From UBA6244 sp963676875 (lineage in GTDB: Bacteria > Bacteroidota > Bacteroidia > Bacteroidales > F082), in contig OY781436.1 in assembly GCA_963676875.1 (NCBI GenBank), positions 2,666,001-2,730,000 on the forward strand: a stretch of 64,000 bases of DNA, in the 5' to 3' direction. Position 1 is the stretch's first letter. Every line of letters starts with the position of its first letter. The notes beneath the pieces were generated by a model. The model was not told the DNA's origin and made no database searches. It saw only the letters and a program-made list of their open reading frames with translations. Positions 36,068-45,700 of this stretch are shown one piece after another. The position numbers and the translations under genes are program-made.

Positions 36068-36532
36068 TTATTGTTTATAAGCGTGAACCCCAAACGGGTT
36101 TTTGATGTATTCGCGAAGTAGTTTGGCTTCCGACTCCGTACTTTCCAGCACGGCACGCAGCACATCTTCCATCGAGACAATACTCACAATTTCTTCACCC
36201 TCCAGAATGGGAATGTGCCGGATTTGTTTGTCCAGCATGGCATGCATCAAATACACGTCGGTGTCTTCCATTTTGCCTACAATCAGTAAATCTGCCGGAG
36301 TCATCAAATCGGCCACCAGGTTGGTTCCGTCAATGGGTTTTCCTGATTTGTAGCATTTGTACAGGATATCTCTTTCAGAAATAATACCCACCAACTGGTT
36401 TTGGTCGTTGGTAACCAAAGCAGCACCATTGTTGGTTTCGTCAAGTTTTTTTACGGTATCGTACACCGATGATTTTTCTTTCACCGTGATGACGTGCTTT
36501 CCTTTTTTTTCAACTATCTTCGATACGAGCAT
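36068..36532 (-). CDS. CBS-domain pair protein
   Basis: 154 residues made of two CBS domains (about 8-65 and 78-135), each with the G-I-I-S-E-R-D or S-I-V-S-M-E-D-V type ending. CBS pairs bind adenine nucleotides or NAD and act as energy sensors. It is the last gene of the leftward operon, 10 bp after the DHOD-like gene, so it may report adenylate or NAD(P) state to the complex; this is inference. Confidence 0.88.
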   Translation of the reverse strand: MLVSKIVEKKGKHVITVKEKSSVYDTVKKLDETNNGAALVTNDQNQLVGIISERDILYKCYKSGKPIDGTNLVADLMTPADLLIVGKMEDTDVYLMHAMLDKQIRHIPILEGEEIVSIVSMEDVLRAVLESTESEAKLLREYIKNPFGVHAYKQ

Positions 36533-36541
36533 AATTTTCAG

Positions 36542-37540
36542 TTATTTAGGTGATACATAGTCTAGATTGGAGAAATATTTCATGAACTGTGTTCTTTCGA
36601 AAAGAATGGGTTTATTTACATTTTTCTGATTCAGTTTGCCAACGAAATCAGAAGTGTGAAGATAGCCTTTTTCGTCCATCCATTCACTTATCCGGGCGTT
36701 CATTTTTTTTACTTCGCCCACACCTTTGGTTAGCAGCACCGATACCACTTGGGTGGCAACCGCTCCTGCCAGCATATCTTTGATCACGGTGTTGCCATCA
36801 ACCACCCCTGTGGAGGCGGCCAAATCGCATGAAACGTGGGGTGAAAGAATACCCAGCCACCTTAACACATTGCTGTTGTCGGCCTGTCGGCTGTCGAACG
36901 AACGACTGGTAAGCTTTTCGGTATCTACGTCAATGTCGGCATCATAAAAGCGATTGAAAAGTACCATGCCACTGATGCCCGTTTGACTCAGTCGGTTAAG
37001 AAAATTGGCCATCCCCGAGAAATAGCTTCCTACTTTGATGGCAATGGGAATATTCACCTTTTTGGTGATTTGATCCACCAGGTCGAAATAGGATTTCTCG
37101 TAGTCGATACCCGAAAACTCGATGGACGCGGGCATCAGAAAAATATTCAGTTCCAATGCATCGGCTCCGGCCTGTTCCACTTTCTTGGCAAAATCGATCC
37201 ATTCGCCGGGACTCAAACAGTTGATGCTGGCGATGATGGGGATGTCGGTGGTTTTTTTGGCTTCCCGAATTAAATCGAGGTATTGATTTACACTTTTTTG
37301 TTTCTCAAAATAGGAGGCCAGATTTTCGATGTCCTCGTAGGTGCCATGCATGTTGTTTACCTGAAGGGCATCCACATCCATCATGATTTGCTCTTCAAAC
37401 AGTGATTTGAGCACCACGGCACCCACGCCTGCCTCGGCCAACTTTTTGATTGATTGGATATTGTCGGTGAGGGGAGAGCTTCCTGCAATCACCGGACTTT
37501 TTAGTTTTAAACCCAAATATTGGGTCGATATATCAGCCAT
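36542..37540 (-). CDS. Dihydroorotate dehydrogenase-like flavoprotein
   Basis: 332 residues from the ATG at 37540 (MADISTQYLGLKLKSPV); a longer frame upstream overlaps the previous gene and was rejected. TIM-barrel FMN enzyme of the DHOD/PreA class: SPVIAGSSPLTDN, IIASINCLSPGEW, LELNIF and PIAIKVGSYF. The catalytic base of true DHODs (Cys or Ser in the active-site loop) is not clearly placed, so pyrimidine synthesis is doubtful. It follows the ferredoxin-flavoprotein by 10 bp, a PreT/PreA-like arrangement, which suggests it takes or gives electrons through that subunit. Confidence 0.8.
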   Translation of the reverse strand: MADISTQYLGLKLKSPVIAGSSPLTDNIQSIKKLAEAGVGAVVLKSLFEEQIMMDVDALQVNNMHGTYEDIENLASYFEKQKSVNQYLDLIREAKKTTDIPIIASINCLSPGEWIDFAKKVEQAGADALELNIFLMPASIEFSGIDYEKSYFDLVDQITKKVNIPIAIKVGSYFSGMANFLNRLSQTGISGMVLFNRFYDADIDVDTEKLTSRSFDSRQADNSNVLRWLGILSPHVSCDLAASTGVVDGNTVIKDMLAGAVATQVVSVLLTKGVGEVKKMNARISEWMDEKGYLHTSDFVGKLNQKNVNKPILFERTQFMKYFSNLDYVSPK

Positions 37541-37550
37541 AGTAGTTTTG

Positions 37551-39365
37551 TTATTTAGTTTTACCTGGTGAATCGTTGAGTTCCTGAATGTACCTGTCGA
37601 TGCCGATGGCAGCTTTATGCCCGTTGGCAATGCCATGAATTACATCGGGTCCTTCGATGATGTCGCCACCCATAAAGAACCATTTTACTCCTGTTTGGAA
37701 ATGTTCGTCGGTTTGAACACGTCCACGTGGGCCAAACACCAGGCCTTCTTTAAACTCTTCAGACACGTAGGTGAGGTCCATCCCCTGACCAATGGATTGA
37801 ACGATCATTTTTCCGGGCCAGAATTCCTTCACGTCCATGTTGCATTGTGGGTTGAATCTTCCGGTGTCGTCGAACAGTGAATTACATTTCACCACATGCA
37901 GACCTGTTGGCACACCCTTCTCAATTTCAATGGATTGTGGTGCCCATCCGGGATGAATGGTGGCTTCTTCTTCGCGTGCTTCCACCACTTCTTCACGGTC
38001 GGCTGGCATATTTTCCTCATTTTCAAGTGAGGTGGCAATGATGTTTACCTTGCCGTATTGCTGTTTCTGCATGCGAGCCAGCGAACGGGTGATGTCCATA
38101 GCCACGTTACCACCACCAATTACCACGATGGATTCGGCGACTTCAATTTTTTCGCCAGCGGTAATTTTTCTTAACAAATCGGTGGAGAAATATACATGTT
38201 CGTTGTCCGATCCGGGAATGCCGGTGCTTCTGCCCAAATGCAAACCTGTTCCGGCAAATACAGCATCGAAATCTTTACCCAGTTGTTCAAGGGTAATGTC
38301 CTTTCCCACACGTGTATTGTATTTGATATCAACGCCTAACGATAGGATGTAGTTGATGTCCTTGTCGATTTGGTCGTAGGGCAGGCGATATTCCGGAATA
38401 CCGTAACGCATCATACCACCGGCCTGGGCATATTGTTCAAAAATGGTTACCTGATAGCCCATCAAACGCAGATAATGTGCTGCCGACAAGCCCGAAGGGC
38501 CTGATCCGATGATGGCGACTTTTTTATCATTTACCTCCAAATTGTTGGTATTCAGGATGTCTTTGTATTTATCTTCCGGAATCTGATCGGCGATGTAGCG
38601 TTTCAGCCAGCGGATGGAAAGCGGATCTCCCTTATGTCCGATGGAGCAAACGGTTTCGCATTTATGTGTACAAATACGTCCGCAAATTTCCGGTAAGGGG
38701 TTGGTTTCGTAAAGCACACGCATACCTTCTTCCATATCGTCGTTGCGCACGGCTTTGATGTATTCGGGGATACCCATGTGTGCCGGACAGGTGGCAGTAC
38801 AAATACCACATTCCACACAGCGGTCGGCTTCGGCAAGGGCTTGTTCTTTGGAATAGCCTTTAACCATTTCGATAAACGAATCGCTTCTTTCTTCGGGATG
38901 CAGGTGTTGCATGCTCACGCGTTCCAGGTTGTAAAACTCGTAGTTGCCTTCGGGTTTTTTCCAGCCTTTTTCGTTGTCATCCCAATCTTTTTTGTCCACA
39001 CCGGGGGTATATCTGTATTCTTCCGGGTCGGTGGCTATCCAGGTGTATTCGTTCGAAAGGGTCAGCGAATTGGTGGTACATACGTCCACACACAATGCAC
39101 ACCAGCAGCAACGGCCATAATCGATACGTGGTCGCAAACCGCTATCGCCACTTACGGTGTCCTTGAACGGAACCAAATCGATGGCTTCGTTTTCGCAGAT
39201 GTCTTCGCACGTACCACAACCGATACAGGTGTTAACGTCATTTTTATGAAATCCGCGGTAGCGGTCGGCACCCGGACGGTCGTTGAAGGGGTCGCGAATG
39301 GTAACCGGCTCTCTGGCCACTCTTTTCCAGGCGGTAAACGGGGTTAATATATCTTTAAGACTCAT
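37551..39365 (-). CDS. Ferredoxin-flavoprotein fusion (NuoI/MbxN-like plus GltD-like)
   Basis: 604 residues. Residues 40-100 are a two-cluster ferredoxin like NuoI/MbhN: C47-x2-C50-x2-C53-x3-C57 and C86-x2-C89-x2-C92-x3-C96. Residues 175-245 hold the GltD-type cluster cysteines (183, 186, 189, 193 and 228-240). Then comes an FAD site (KKVAIIGSGPSGLSAAHYL, near 282), an NAD(P)H site (VVIGGGNVAMDITRS) and the GltD-style end (GGDIIEGPDVIHGIANG). It most likely passes electrons between NAD(P)H or ferredoxin and the complex encoded upstream. The fusion makes the electron-input module covalent. A glutamate synthase large subunit is not nearby. Confidence 0.85.
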   Translation of the reverse strand: MSLKDILTPFTAWKRVAREPVTIRDPFNDRPGADRYRGFHKNDVNTCIGCGTCEDICENEAIDLVPFKDTVSGDSGLRPRIDYGRCCWCALCVDVCTTNSLTLSNEYTWIATDPEEYRYTPGVDKKDWDDNEKGWKKPEGNYEFYNLERVSMQHLHPEERSDSFIEMVKGYSKEQALAEADRCVECGICTATCPAHMGIPEYIKAVRNDDMEEGMRVLYETNPLPEICGRICTHKCETVCSIGHKGDPLSIRWLKRYIADQIPEDKYKDILNTNNLEVNDKKVAIIGSGPSGLSAAHYLRLMGYQVTIFEQYAQAGGMMRYGIPEYRLPYDQIDKDINYILSLGVDIKYNTRVGKDITLEQLGKDFDAVFAGTGLHLGRSTGIPGSDNEHVYFSTDLLRKITAGEKIEVAESIVVIGGGNVAMDITRSLARMQKQQYGKVNIIATSLENEENMPADREEVVEAREEEATIHPGWAPQSIEIEKGVPTGLHVVKCNSLFDDTGRFNPQCNMDVKEFWPGKMIVQSIGQGMDLTYVSEEFKEGLVFGPRGRVQTDEHFQTGVKWFFMGGDIIEGPDVIHGIANGHKAAIGIDRYIQELNDSPGKTK

Positions 39366-39400
39366 CTTACAGTTGTATTATCTTAGGCAATCATTATATA

Positions 39401-40594
39401 CTATCGTTCAATTTCGGGGGGACAGGTGGCCAGCGATACCATGATACCTGCCGTATCGGCAATATTGGCGTTGATTAACAATCTCTCCAACAGTACATTG
39501 GCATGGGTATAGCTGGGGCCTTTGAGGTTGATGCGGCGGGGCATGTCGCTTCCGTCGGTCACCATGTACATACCGTATTCACCACGAGAGCTTTCGCATT
39601 TTACATAGGTTTCTCCTTTGGGAATTTTCCAGTGGAGTACATTGGGCGTTTGGGCTTTTATTTCACCTTTTTCGGGCATTTTGGCCATGATCTGCCGAAT
39701 GAGGTCGATGGTGGTTTGCAAATCGTACCAACGGGTTCGGCTGCGGGCATATACGTCGCTTTCGGTGGTGGTATAAGGTTCAAAATCCAATTCAGCATAT
39801 TTCAGGTATGGGTTGGTTTTGCGCACATCACGCATCACACCGGCAGCACGGGCAGCAGGACCATAAACGCCGTAGCGGTCGACCCATTCTTTTGGAATTA
39901 CGGCCAATCCTTTGGCTCTTTTTTTGAAAACCGAATTGCTGTACATCAGGTCGTCGATGCTTTTTACAAACTCGTCGGCCAGTTTGAGGTTTTCTTCCAT
40001 ACGTTTTTTAAAACCGTCGGGCAACAATCCGCGTACTCCACCGGGAAGGATATACATGTGATATACACGACCTCCGGTAAGTTCTTCGAAACGATCGAGA
40101 ATCAGGTCGCGGATGTAGTTTCCCCATTGATATCCCAATCCGAGGGCGAAGGTGCCACCTTGTCCGGGAACACCACGCAGCAACACTTGCAAACGTGCCA
40201 TTTCGAGCACAAGGGTGCGCAGCCACTGCGCCATTTCGGGGACTTCAATTCCCGATAATTCTTCCACACAGCTGGCCAGCAAATATTCATTGGGATCGGG
40301 CTCGGCCACGCACATACGAATACAAGTGGGGAAGCATTGAATAAATTTCCGACGTTCCATCAGTTTTTCAAAACCGCGATGCAGGTATCCCACATGGGTT
40401 TTTGCTTCCATTATCTCATCGCCATTCACGGTTAGTTCCAGCGACATGTTTCCGGTAACTCCGGGATGTTGCGGTCCTTGCCAGATTTTTAAGTATTTAT
40501 GACTCGACAGGTCGATGATGGGTTTGCCATCTTCACCTATTTCCGGATATGAACTTCGGTCGTTGTTGAGTTGAAATATTTTTTTTATGTCCAT
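39401..40594 (-). CDS. NuoD/hydrogenase-large-subunit-like protein without a [NiFe] site (MbxL/MbsL-like)
   Basis: 397 residues. It has the NuoD/HyfG fold signature (GPQHPGVTGN near 40, HVGYLHRGFEKLME near 68-80). Group 4 hydrogenases carry R-x-C-G-x-C near here and D-P-C-x-x-C-x-x-R at the end. This protein has C91-I-R-M-C95 (CxxxC) plus C87, and its C-terminus is A-T-C-P-P-E-I-E-R: the first Cys is kept (C391), the second is Glu. Those changes rule out a normal [NiFe] centre and, to my knowledge, resemble archaeal MbxL/MbsL of the sulfane-sulfur reductase. Complex I NuoD lacks these cysteines. It sits between the NuoC-like and ferredoxin-flavoprotein genes. Confidence 0.85.
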   Translation of the reverse strand: MDIKKIFQLNNDRSSYPEIGEDGKPIIDLSSHKYLKIWQGPQHPGVTGNMSLELTVNGDEIMEAKTHVGYLHRGFEKLMERRKFIQCFPTCIRMCVAEPDPNEYLLASCVEELSGIEVPEMAQWLRTLVLEMARLQVLLRGVPGQGGTFALGLGYQWGNYIRDLILDRFEELTGGRVYHMYILPGGVRGLLPDGFKKRMEENLKLADEFVKSIDDLMYSNSVFKKRAKGLAVIPKEWVDRYGVYGPAARAAGVMRDVRKTNPYLKYAELDFEPYTTTESDVYARSRTRWYDLQTTIDLIRQIMAKMPEKGEIKAQTPNVLHWKIPKGETYVKCESSRGEYGMYMVTDGSDMPRRINLKGPSYTHANVLLERLLINANIADTAGIMVSLATCPPEIER

Positions 40595-40605
40595 CCTTGG
40601 GTGAA

Positions 40606-41133
40606 TTAGTCGTTGGGATATAATTTCGATTTCATGTAAGTGGCCGGATCGTTGGTTTCACGTCCCGGACGCGGGAAATAGGTTTCTTCGGAGTATTTCT
40701 TGGTGTCGAAATCTCTCCGGTAAGGAGGAATGTTGTCCCAGCCTTCCAGAATAAAATCTTCATCAACGCGGGGACTTCCCGGAAAATCAATGCCAAACAT
40801 TTCTTTCAGCTCACGTTGGTAGGTTTGAATGCTTTCCCACAAGTGATGGGCACTCTCCATGGTGGCGTGTTCGCGATCGAGCATGGTTCTGACACCTATT
40901 TCGGTTTTCTCAACCGGGTTATTGAGCAGGTAGGTTAACTGAAAATGTCCATCTTCAATCCAATCCACTGCCGTGAGTAGGGTGAGCGCCGAAAATCCTT
41001 TGTAGTCGCGCAAATGGGTGACCAACGAAACGGCCTGCTCTTTTGCAACGGTTACAAAATACAGGTTATCACGCCTTTTTTCGGTGGATGAAATGGGAAA
41101 TCTTGATTCGATATCTTGAATAAGTTCTTGCAT
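40606..41133 (-). CDS. NuoC-like 30-kDa subunit (MbxK-like)
   Basis: 175 residues with the C-terminal NuoC signature: ELKEMFGIDFPGSPRVDEDFILEGW and PPYRRDFDTKKY. The family member binds the NuoB- and NuoD-like subunits in the peripheral arm and holds no cofactor. It is 11 bp from the NuoB-like gene and 11 bp from the NuoD-like gene. Confidence 0.92.
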   Translation of the reverse strand: MQELIQDIESRFPISSTEKRRDNLYFVTVAKEQAVSLVTHLRDYKGFSALTLLTAVDWIEDGHFQLTYLLNNPVEKTEIGVRTMLDREHATMESAHHLWESIQTYQRELKEMFGIDFPGSPRVDEDFILEGWDNIPPYRRDFDTKKYSEETYFPRPGRETNDPATYMKSKLYPND

Positions 41134-41144
41134 AGTTCTTGTTA

Positions 41145-41837
41145 TTACCAGTTATAATCGGGCATGTTCCAGTCTTTGATAATCTTTTTCTGATTGGCTT
41201 TGTACCAATCCAGGTTGCGGATATACTCGTTGGCTTTTTCAGCTTTTCCGGCTTTGATCAGTTCTTTCAGTTTGCCAAACCCTGCCAGAAGCGCTTCGGG
41301 ACGGGGCATACAACCTGCAATGTACACATCCACAGGCATGTAGTGATCCAGTCGGTTGATGGTGTTGTAGCTATCCCAATACATACCTCCGTTGATGGTG
41401 CAACTTCCCAAAGCGATGATGTATTTGGGGCTGGGCATTTGCTCGTAACTGCGGATGGCGCGTTTCAGGGTTTTTACCGAAAGGTAACCCGAGATGATGA
41501 ATACATTTGATTGGCGTGGGGTGGGGCGCATTTGTACACCGTAACGGTACATATCGAAACGGGGAGTTACCAAAGGCGGAATCTCAATGCTGCCGCAACC
41601 CGTGCCAAATCCAAGTACCCAAAGGCTTTCGGCACGTGCCCAGTTCAGGAATTTCTCCACGGCACCCGAGCGCACCTTGTATTCCTCAGGTCGATCCTGA
41701 CAGAAATAATCTTTGATGGGGTCGATTTCGATGATGCTGCCATCAGGAGCGGTTACCGACCGTTTTTCGTTTTCCGGAGCAATGAAGTTTTTAGCTTTTA
41801 CAACCGGTGTATCTTGGGGTTTCTTTTCTTGTTCCAT
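41145..41837 (-). CDS. NuoB-like Fe-S subunit with three cluster cysteines (MbxJ/MbsJ-like)
   Basis: 230 residues. The core begins at about 62: GFGTGCGSIEIPP (C81), LGSCTINGG (C146) and AGCMPRPEAL (C176). Complex I has tandem Cys-Cys and hydrogenases have C-x-G-C at the first position; here there is one Cys only, so a [4Fe-4S] cluster would have three protein ligands. An extra Cys (46) lies in a non-conserved N-terminal extension. A cluster with one open site is the feature proposed for sulfane-sulfur reduction by the archaeal MBS complex. The gene starts 2 bp from the NuoH-like stop. Confidence 0.87.
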   Translation of the reverse strand: MEQEKKPQDTPVVKAKNFIAPENEKRSVTAPDGSIIEIDPIKDYFCQDRPEEYKVRSGAVEKFLNWARAESLWVLGFGTGCGSIEIPPLVTPRFDMYRYGVQMRPTPRQSNVFIISGYLSVKTLKRAIRSYEQMPSPKYIIALGSCTINGGMYWDSYNTINRLDHYMPVDVYIAGCMPRPEALLAGFGKLKELIKAGKAEKANEYIRNLDWYKANQKKIIKDWNMPDYNW

Positions 41838-41838
41838 A

Positions 41839-42747
41839 TTATAAAAAGATGATAATGGCTAAAATTCCCAGTATGGTGGGGACTTTTAAGAACCAACGAA
41901 CACTTTGTTCAATTCTGAATCGGGGGAATACCGTACCTACGAATACCGACCAGAAGTATATAAGGAATGTTTTGATAATCAGTTCAAACCAGCTGCCTGC
42001 ACCTCCAAAAAACAGGTTCATGAACAGGGCAGCTTCGGCAACGTGCAATATGGCAGAGTTGGTGCGCAATACACCCAGAAATACGCCATGAAATTCGGTG
42101 GGTGGTCCGATGGGTATTTCGTTGGGGGCTTTTACCAGGTTGAAGGGTGAATGTCCGAATGCTCCAAGTAATGAAAGCATGGCAGCGGCTGTTGCCAAAG
42201 GATTGGTCCACAGGGTCCAGTGGAGGAATCCCCCCTGTTGTGCAGCCACAATATCCGAAATGGACAGCGTTTGATACTGTATGGCGATGGAAATTACAGC
42301 CAAAGTCATGGGCACCTCAATGGTGGTAAACTGCGACAATCCGCGGCTGATACCAATGGCCGAATAGGGGTGACCGCCTTCGCCGGCACCCAAAGCCATG
42401 CCCAGCATACCAAAAAACTGAAAATACAGAATCAAAATGAGGTCGCCCGAAAAGGAATAGTTCGACCAATGCTCAGAACCGTAAACCATGGGCAGAAACA
42501 AAAAGATACCCACTCCGCCCATGAGTCTGAATACGGGTCCCAGGAAAAACATGGCACCATGACTCACCTGCGATTTTAAGGAATACAGTTTGGTTAAATC
42601 AATCCACGGTTGGTACCACGGAATACCGATACGACCAGAAACGCGAGCGCCAATCCTTCGCATGGTGGAGCTCATCAACATGCCCCAGTTGGTTACGATA
42701 AACAAACCCAACAGGGTCCACAGAAATTTTGTGATGCTATAATCCAT
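41839..42747 (-). CDS. NuoH-like membrane subunit (MbxM-like)
   Basis: 302 residues with about eight membrane helices. It shows the family loop RIGIPWYQPWIDLTKLY and GEGGHPYSAIGISRG, plus PFNLVKAPNEIP with the charged chain linking the peripheral and pump arms. It joins the redox arm to the antiporter-type subunits. It abuts the fused pump gene with no gap. Confidence 0.92.
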   Translation of the reverse strand: MDYSITKFLWTLLGLFIVTNWGMLMSSTMRRIGARVSGRIGIPWYQPWIDLTKLYSLKSQVSHGAMFFLGPVFRLMGGVGIFLFLPMVYGSEHWSNYSFSGDLILILYFQFFGMLGMALGAGEGGHPYSAIGISRGLSQFTTIEVPMTLAVISIAIQYQTLSISDIVAAQQGGFLHWTLWTNPLATAAAMLSLLGAFGHSPFNLVKAPNEIPIGPPTEFHGVFLGVLRTNSAILHVAEAALFMNLFFGGAGSWFELIIKTFLIYFWSVFVGTVFPRFRIEQSVRWFLKVPTILGILAIIIFL

Positions 42748-45700
42748 TTAAAATCCTCCCAATGCAATTAAATAAAACACAACGATGAACAATACCACGT
42801 GCAGCGCATAGTTCTGCATGTTGCCACTGTATATTCTTCTCAACCATCCGGCAAACTCGAGGAGCAAGTTGCTCATGCCTTCCCAAAATGCTTCCACTAC
42901 CGGAGTTACCAAAAATCCGAGGGCCTTTTTGTATCCTGCATAAATATTGTATGAAACATGGGTGGTTTCAGGACGATAGGGACGTTCGGCAGCATATACA
43001 ATGTTGAACTGTCCGATTTTCTTGATTTTTTTACTCATCAATACCAACCATCCCAACAGCAAGGCAAAGGCGGTCATCACCACAATCATGATGGTGGTGC
43101 CATCCCAGTAACCAAGTGCGGTATAGGCTTTGGTTCCTTCCCAATGCAGGCTTTCGGGAAAATAAATCGAAAGCATGTTGCCAATGGGTTGCAGTACATA
43201 TTGCGGGAAAGCGGAGAAAATCATGATGCCTACGATGAGTATATATGATGGAATAAGTATCCAGGCACTTATCTCTTTCATGTTGCGGTGGTTGTCCTTA
43301 AGCTGTCCGAGGAAAACCGAGTGAATCAGTTTGAACAGATATAGGAAGGCCACTATTCCGGCAAAAAATATCACCGCCCCCTGGAAATACCATCCTTTTT
43401 GGATGACGGCATGATAAAACAACCATTTGCCGGCAAATCCTGAGAGGGGAGGAATACCACCAATCACGATGATTGAAATCAACACGGCAATAAACGAAAA
43501 GGGCATTTTTTTAATCATACCACCCATTTCGTACATGTTGTGTGTGCCCAGTTTTACCACGATACCGCCAATTACAAGGAAGAGGATGGCCTTAAACATA
43601 AAGTGGTTGATGGTGTAGGTAAATCCGGCAAGCCATCCCAGTTGGGTCATAATGCTGATGGCGAACAGGATATATCCCAATTGCCCGATACTCGAATATG
43701 CGAGCAGACGTTTGGCATCTTCCTGAAAAACAGCACCCAAGTTACCTGCCAGTGTGGTGAGCGCACCTACCCAACCCAATACATACAGCAACTTGTCGCC
43801 GCCTTCGGTACCTGTTCCCATGTAAAGGAAGAGCAACATCAGTCCGAAAACACCGGCTTTGAGCAAAATGGCCGAAACCATGGGCGACACATCGCTCTCG
43901 GCTTCACCGTGTGCGCCGGGCAACCAGATGTGCAGTCCCAAAGAAGCAGTTTTTGTCATGAAACCAACGGCGAGCAGGCTATAAGCCAGCGTAGCCATTT
44001 GGGTAATGTTTCCCAAAGCCATGATGGAACTATCCAAACCGGAAGCGTACGCCAAAGCAAATCCAAACAGGATGGCATAGGCACCCCCAATGCTAAACAA
44101 CATATAGCTGTATCCATGAGGCATGGAGCGTTTTCCGCGAATGATCAAAAAATACGAACCGGCCGTCATGATTTCCCAGCTAAAGAAAAATTCCAGCATG
44201 CTGTTCGATTCAATTAAACCAACCAAACCGGCAAACATCATCAAGGCCATGGGATAAAATCCGGGGCGGGTACCTTTTTTATTGTATCCTGCCATGAGGG
44301 TCAAAACAGCACCTCCCAAAAAGATTCCGGCAAAAATCTGACGCATCAAATCGTTTTCCAATCGGGGAAACAAATCCACCATGTACCAGATGATTCCGGC
44401 AATGGAAATGGTATTCTTGATATATACAGGCAGAAAATCGAGTGCGAAAAGAACAAAAATGAAAGCCAACGGCAACATGTTGATGTACATGCCTCCTTCA
44501 ACCATCGGGGTAATGTACAGTCCGAAAAAGTACAATACCACGCCCATTAAAAATATGGGCAAGTATTTGTTCCATTGGAAATCGACGATGGCATTTTTAG
44601 GCACCTCCAGCTTGATGGCCATACCCAGCCATTTGAACAAATAAATAGCTTCCACAAAAGAACCCACAAGGATGGCAAGCATCCAGCCATAACTTTGGTG
44701 TGTGGCCAATGCCATGATGAGTTGCCATTTTCCGAAGAATGAAGGGAATGGGGGGAACCCAATCAGGGCAAAGATAAAGGTGCCGAACAGGAACAACATA
44801 AAAGGTTGTTTTCTGAGTATGGACCAGCCTTCCAGATTGTCAGACTTCACAATGCCCGACAGCCAGAAAAGTCCGGCTTTGGCGGCATAGTGGCTTATCA
44901 GGATGCTGAAAGCAATGAGGGTCATGTTTTCGCCCAACTGATTGCTCAATCCCAGCACCATCAATAAAAGGCCTACCTGACTGATAGACGAATATCCAAG
45001 AAGTCGGTTGGGGTTGGATTGACGGGTTCCCATCAGGTTGGAACCGATAAAGGTGATGGCACCAATGATGGTAAAATAGGGCAACCATCCTGCACCGCCC
45101 AGTGGTAAAAGTTTATACGCCACATACAAACCGGCTGTGGCAGTGCCCGCCGAAATCAAAGCGCTGAATCCGGGGTTGGCCGCAGTATATACATCGATGC
45201 CCCATCCGTTGGCCGGAAAAGGTTTCAATTCAAGAATAATAGAAACGTAGATGATAAAAATGGCGGCGGCTCCACCTTTGATGCCCATCATGCGGGCGCC
45301 AATCAAGTCGTCCATGTTTAATGATCCGGCGAAATAATAGCCAAAGATGATACCAATTAAAAACAACCCGGAAACAATCCCTGTGGCGATGAGGTATTTC
45401 ATGCCGGCCTGGAAGGCGTTTTTTTCATGGTCCAGTAAAATCAGTCCTGCGGTAGCAATGCTGCTGATTTCCAGGAAAACAAACAGGTTGAAGATATCCC
45501 GCGTCATCACAATCACGTTCAAACTCATGACGAATACCAGCAATACGGCCATGCTGTTGATGCCGGTCTTTTTGAGTGAATCGAGCAGATACAAACCGCC
45601 CAGCAATCCAATCACGTTGATCATCAGGGTAAGAACTGCTTCAGTGTAACCCATCTGAAGGTTGATAGAATAGGGTGGGGTGAATCCGGCGGTCATAATC

